Origin: Oscillospiraceae bacterium
Lineage (GTDB): Bacteria; Bacillota; Clostridia; WRCU01
Direction: 5' to 3'
Length of the DNA stretch: 6,737 nucleotides
NCBI GenBank assembly: GCA_009783805.1
Contig: WRCU01000086.1
Span: 1-6,737 of the forward strand
The position numbers and the translations under genes are program-made. Positions 4,326 through 6,737 of the stretch are shown piece after piece. The first letter of the stretch is position 1; each line of letters starts with the position of its first letter. The notes below the pieces were generated by a model, which did no database searches, was not told the origin of the DNA, and worked only from the letters and a program-made list of their open reading frames with translations.

Positions 4326-6215
4326 TTAATATATCTTTACACCTTTGATCCGCACGGTAACTTCGGTCCCCTTGCCGTACACGCTCGCGATGGATATGCT
4401 GCCGCCGTGCGCGTCCATGATCTCCTTGGCTATGGCCAGCCCCAGCCCGGTCCCCCCGAGCTCCCTCGACCTCGCCTTGTCCACCCTGTAGAAACGCTCG
4501 AACACCCGCGGCAGGTCGTTCTTCGGTATCCCTATGCCGTTGTCGCAGACCTTGACGATGGCGTCGCCGTACAGCGCCTCCAGGTAGACGCTGACCACCC
4601 CCCCCTCCGGGGAGTACTTGATGGCGTTGGACAGGACGTTGAGCAGCACCTGCTCCATCATGGCGGCGTCGCACGGCGCGACTATCGGCCTCTTGCTGAG
4701 CGAGTGCCGCTCCACGGAGAGGCCCCTCGCCGTCGCGTGCAGCGAGAGCTTCTCGATGGACGAGTCGGTGAGGCCGACCAGGTCGACGTCCTTTATGGCC
4801 AGCTGGCTTTGCTTGTAGTCTATGCTGGACAGCTGCAGCAGGTCCGAGACCAGGTTCCTCATCCTCTCGGCCTCCACGCATATGACCTCCAGGAACCTGC
4901 GCGGCCTGGCCGCCTCGCCGCCCAGCTCCTCCAGAAGCGTGTCGGCGTACAGCTTTATGCTGGTGATCGGCGTCTTCAGCTCATGCGAGACGTTCGCCAC
5001 GAACTCCTTCCTCATGAGCTCCAGCCTATGGTACTCCGTCATGTCCTGGAACAAGGCTATGACCCCGTCTGGCGTCCCCCTCTCGTTGTTGAAGAGGACG
5101 AAGCTGACGATGATGTAGCTGTCGCCTATCTCCAGTATCCTTTCTTTCCTGCCCTTGAACCCTATGTAGGCCACTTCCTCGATCGTCATGTCCAGCCCGT
5201 ACGTCTCCGTAAACTCGTTGAAGCCGACCCCGATCCCATCCACCCCCAGCATCCTCAGGGCCGCCGGGTTGGAGTGTATGAGCCCGCCCCTGAGGTTGAA
5301 GGCGACGACGCCGTCGGTGATGAACCCGAGCAGCGTCTCCAGCTTGTTCATCTCGCTCGAGAGGACGCTGATCTTGTCCTTCAGCTCCGCGGTCATGTAG
5401 TTCACCGTCCGCCCCAGCTGCCCGATCTCGTCCTCGGACTTCACCTCCAGTTTCAAGTCGAAGTTGCCGGCGGCGATGGCGTTCGCCTTGTTCATGATGT
5501 TCTTGACGGGCTTCGTGATGGTGCCGGAAAGGAAGTACCCTACGGGCACCGCGAATGCCAGCGAAGCCGCCATGCCGGCGAGGACTATGTTGTTCAGGCT
5601 GCCCAGGAGGTGCGACCAATCCTCGCTGTAATACCTGAAGTAGACTACGTACCCGTTCTTGGTGAACGCGTAGTCGAAGTAGCTGCGGCCCCCATCCCTC
5701 GTCAGGACCCTGGCGTTCCCCCCCCCGCCCGACAGCGCGCTCAGGAAGTTGGGCGAGGCCACCATCCCGTCGACGAACTGCTGGGGCGACTGCCGGAACA
5801 TGGGGTCGCTCGAGTAGACGGAAGGCGTCTCACCCACGACCGAGCCTTCGTCCAGCGCCGAGGCGTCGCAGACCGTGTAGGTCTTGTATACGGTGTTCGA
5901 GTTGAAGAGGAATGTGGAGAGGTTCCTGTCCCCATCCTTGCGGAGGTCGTTCCACAGGTCCTCGGGGCCCATCTCCCCCTCGGCCTGCCAGGCGGACTCC
6001 CCTACCCGCACGTCACGCGCGAACCCCTCGTAGAACTCGGCCTCTATCCAGAAGTTGATGATCACGCTGATCGGCACTATCACGACGAACATGACGGAGA
6101 TGAGGATCAGCACCAGCCTCCACTTGAATGTGCCGAAACGCCTTAACGCACGCCCCCCCAAAGCATTCCGCCCTTCCGTCCGGCCTAGCGCGCCTAAAGT
6201 CGGCCCATCACTCAA
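4326..6215 (-). CDS. walK: Membrane sensor histidine kinase WalK
   Basis: WalK senses the state of the cell wall and phosphorylates WalR. Numbered from the TTG at 6215 (629 residues), the parts are: membrane helix 33-55; extracytoplasmic sensor region about 56-207; second helix about 208-230; HAMP 231-283; cytoplasmic PAS about 290-395; dimerisation and phosphoacceptor helix with VSHELKTP, phospho-His at 411; and the ATP-binding domain with the N box around N526/N530, DNGIGI (558-563), the F box FERFYRVD (572-579) and GGTGLGL (587-593). All catalytic motifs are intact. The TTG overlaps walR by 8 nt; an in-frame TTG at 6161 has a better Shine-Dalgarno (GGAAGGG, 9-nt spacer) and would give 611 residues, still with both membrane helices. 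No in-frame ATG or GTG precedes the first helix. Codons 163-166 hold a run of nine G. Two histidines of the S. aureus WalK PAS zinc site are replaced (F298, Q390). Confidence 0.93.
   Translation of the reverse strand: MSDGPTLGALGRTEGRNALGGRALRRFGTFKWRLVLILISVMFVVIVPISVIINFWIEAEFYEGFARDVRVGESAWQAEGEMGPEDLWNDLRKDGDRNLSTFLFNSNTVYKTYTVCDASALDEGSVVGETPSVYSSDPMFRQSPQQFVDGMVASPNFLSALSGGGGNARVLTRDGGRSYFDYAFTKNGYVVYFRYYSEDWSHLLGSLNNIVLAGMAASLAFAVPVGYFLSGTITKPVKNIMNKANAIAAGNFDLKLEVKSEDEIGQLGRTVNYMTAELKDKISVLSSEMNKLETLLGFITDGVVAFNLRGGLIHSNPAALRMLGVDGIGVGFNEFTETYGLDMTIEEVAYIGFKGRKERILEIGDSYIIVSFVLFNNERGTPDGVIALFQDMTEYHRLELMRKEFVANVSHELKTPITSIKLYADTLLEELGGEAARPRRFLEVICVEAERMRNLVSDLLQLSSIDYKQSQLAIKDVDLVGLTDSSIEKLSLHATARGLSVERHSLSKRPIVAPCDAAMMEQVLLNVLSNAIKYSPEGGVVSVYLEALYGDAIVKVCDNGIGIPKNDLPRVFERFYRVDKARSRELGGTGLGLAIAKEIMDAHGGSISIASVYGKGTEVTVRIKGVKIY
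6171..6177 (-). promoter_or_regulatory. Alternative ribosome binding site inside the walK 5' end
   Basis: GGAAGGG on the minus strand lies 9 nt before an in-frame TTG at 6161, a better arrangement than anything before the TTG at 6215. If used, the first 18 codons of the longer reading would be untranslated, and there would be a gap of 46 nt after walR instead of an overlap. Confidence 0.4.
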
Positions 6216-6737
6216 ACGTGTTGAAGTAGTACCCGACGCTGCGCTTCATCAATATGTAGGCGGGGTTCGACGGGTCCTTCTCGATCTTGACCCTGAGCCG
6301 CCTGACGGTCACGTCCACGTTCCGCATGTCGCCGTAATATTCAAAGCCCCAAACCTTCTCGAGGAGCACCTCCCTAGTGAACACGTGCCCCTGCTGGGTG
6401 GCGAGGAACCTAAGCAGCTCGAACTCCCTGAGCGTCAGGTCGACGGGCTTGCCGCCGATCTTCACCTCATACTTGTCCAAGTCGATCGTGAGCTCGCCGA
6501 ACTCCAGGGTGTTCCTGCCGTCGGGCTTCTCGGACGAGGCGCTTATCCTCCTGAAGATGGCCTCTATCCTCACGAGCAGCTCCCGGACGCTGAAAGGCTT
6601 GGTTATGTAGTCGTCGGCGCCCATCTTTATGCCCAGGACCTTGTCCAGCTCCTCCTCCTTGGCCGTTATCATGATGATGGGGATGTTCGACTTCTCGCGT
6701 ATCTTCCTGCATACGTCAAACCCGTCCATCTCCGGCA
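6208..6737 (-). CDS. walR: Response regulator WalR, C-terminal three quarters (runs off the right edge)
   Basis: WalR is an OmpR/PhoB-type regulator activated by WalK; in Bacillota it controls autolysin and other cell-wall genes and is often essential. The frame is open to the right edge and reads PEMDGFDVCRKI at the first visible residues, so the phospho-accepting Asp, expected about six residues before the first Met (6729), lies just outside. Counting from that Met, the receiver domain keeps ITAKEEE (21-27) and GADDYITKPF (37-46) with the conserved Lys. The winged-helix domain shows LTLREFELLRFLA (98-110), REVLLEKVWGFEYYGD (119-134) and the DNA-recognition stretch NVDVTVRRLRVKIE (137-150). 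The Thr in DDYITKPF corresponds to Thr101, a Ser/Thr-kinase target in Bacillus and Staphylococcus WalR. The match over the C-terminal domain is close enough to name the gene; walK follows directly. Confidence 0.94.
   Translation of the reverse strand, partial: PEMDGFDVCRKIREKSNIPIIMITAKEEELDKVLGIKMGADDYITKPFSVRELLVRIEAIFRRISASSEKPDGRNTLEFGELTIDLDKYEVKIGGKPVDLTLREFELLRFLATQQGHVFTREVLLEKVWGFEYYGDMRNVDVTVRRLRVKIEKDPSNPAYILMKRSVGYYFNTFE

Noticed and set aside
4245..6146. A 633-codon open frame on the plus strand, opposite walK
   Set aside because: It is antisense to a kinase with every catalytic motif in order. Its translation is rich in Val, His, Arg, Pro and Leu without any recognisable domain. 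Long open antisense frames are common in G+C-rich genes.

Overview
The window looks like a chromosomal segment of a Gram-positive, low-copy-element Bacillota genome, most likely an anaerobic clostridial lineage of fairly high G+C. Three things point there. A WalR/WalK two-component system is followed by YycH-like and YycI-like membrane proteins. A Veg-family small protein is present. A formate-tetrahydrofolate ligase, typical of C1-metabolising anaerobes, lies alongside. Coding DNA is G+C-rich by eye, with frequent AGG (Arg) and ATA (Ile) codons, and the main intergenic region is clearly A+T-rich. No mobile element, tRNA, rRNA or CRISPR array was seen. I cannot name the genus.

Layout. Positions 1-862 (minus strand) hold the first 287 codons of fhs, which runs off the left edge. 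Positions 863-1213 form an A+T-rich divergent promoter region with a very good sigma-A promoter reading right (TTGACA, 17 nt, TATCAT, with an extended -10 TG) and a weaker candidate reading left toward fhs; two inverted repeats sit on these promoters. Positions 1214-1480 (plus) encode the Veg-family protein. Its stop codon lies only 4 bases from the convergent stop of the next operon, with no visible terminator for either transcript.

From the right edge down to 1485, all on the minus strand, runs a wal-type operon: walR (its first ~56 residues lie outside the window), walK (overlapping walR by 8 nt if the TTG at 6215 is the start), a 102-nt spacer with two inverted repeats, an uncharacterised exported protein with an apparent Ig-like beta-sandwich, a YycH-like protein, and a short YycI-like protein.

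How the parts fit. In Bacillota, WalK is a membrane histidine kinase that phosphorylates WalR to control peptidoglycan hydrolase genes, and the membrane-anchored YycH and YycI act on WalK from outside the membrane. The exported protein between walK and yycH is the least explained component. By position and translational linkage (3 nt before yycH) it is likely an extracytoplasmic partner of this signalling complex. WalK itself lacks both histidines of the zinc site known from the cytoplasmic PAS domain of Staphylococcus aureus WalK. The wal genes also carry unusual sequence tracts: G9 in the walK sensor region, T8 in yycH, and a G-quadruplex-like tract on the template strand of the exported-protein gene. 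Much of the region is canonical; the most distinctive material is the exported protein, the spacer before it, and the regulatory DNA between fhs and veg.
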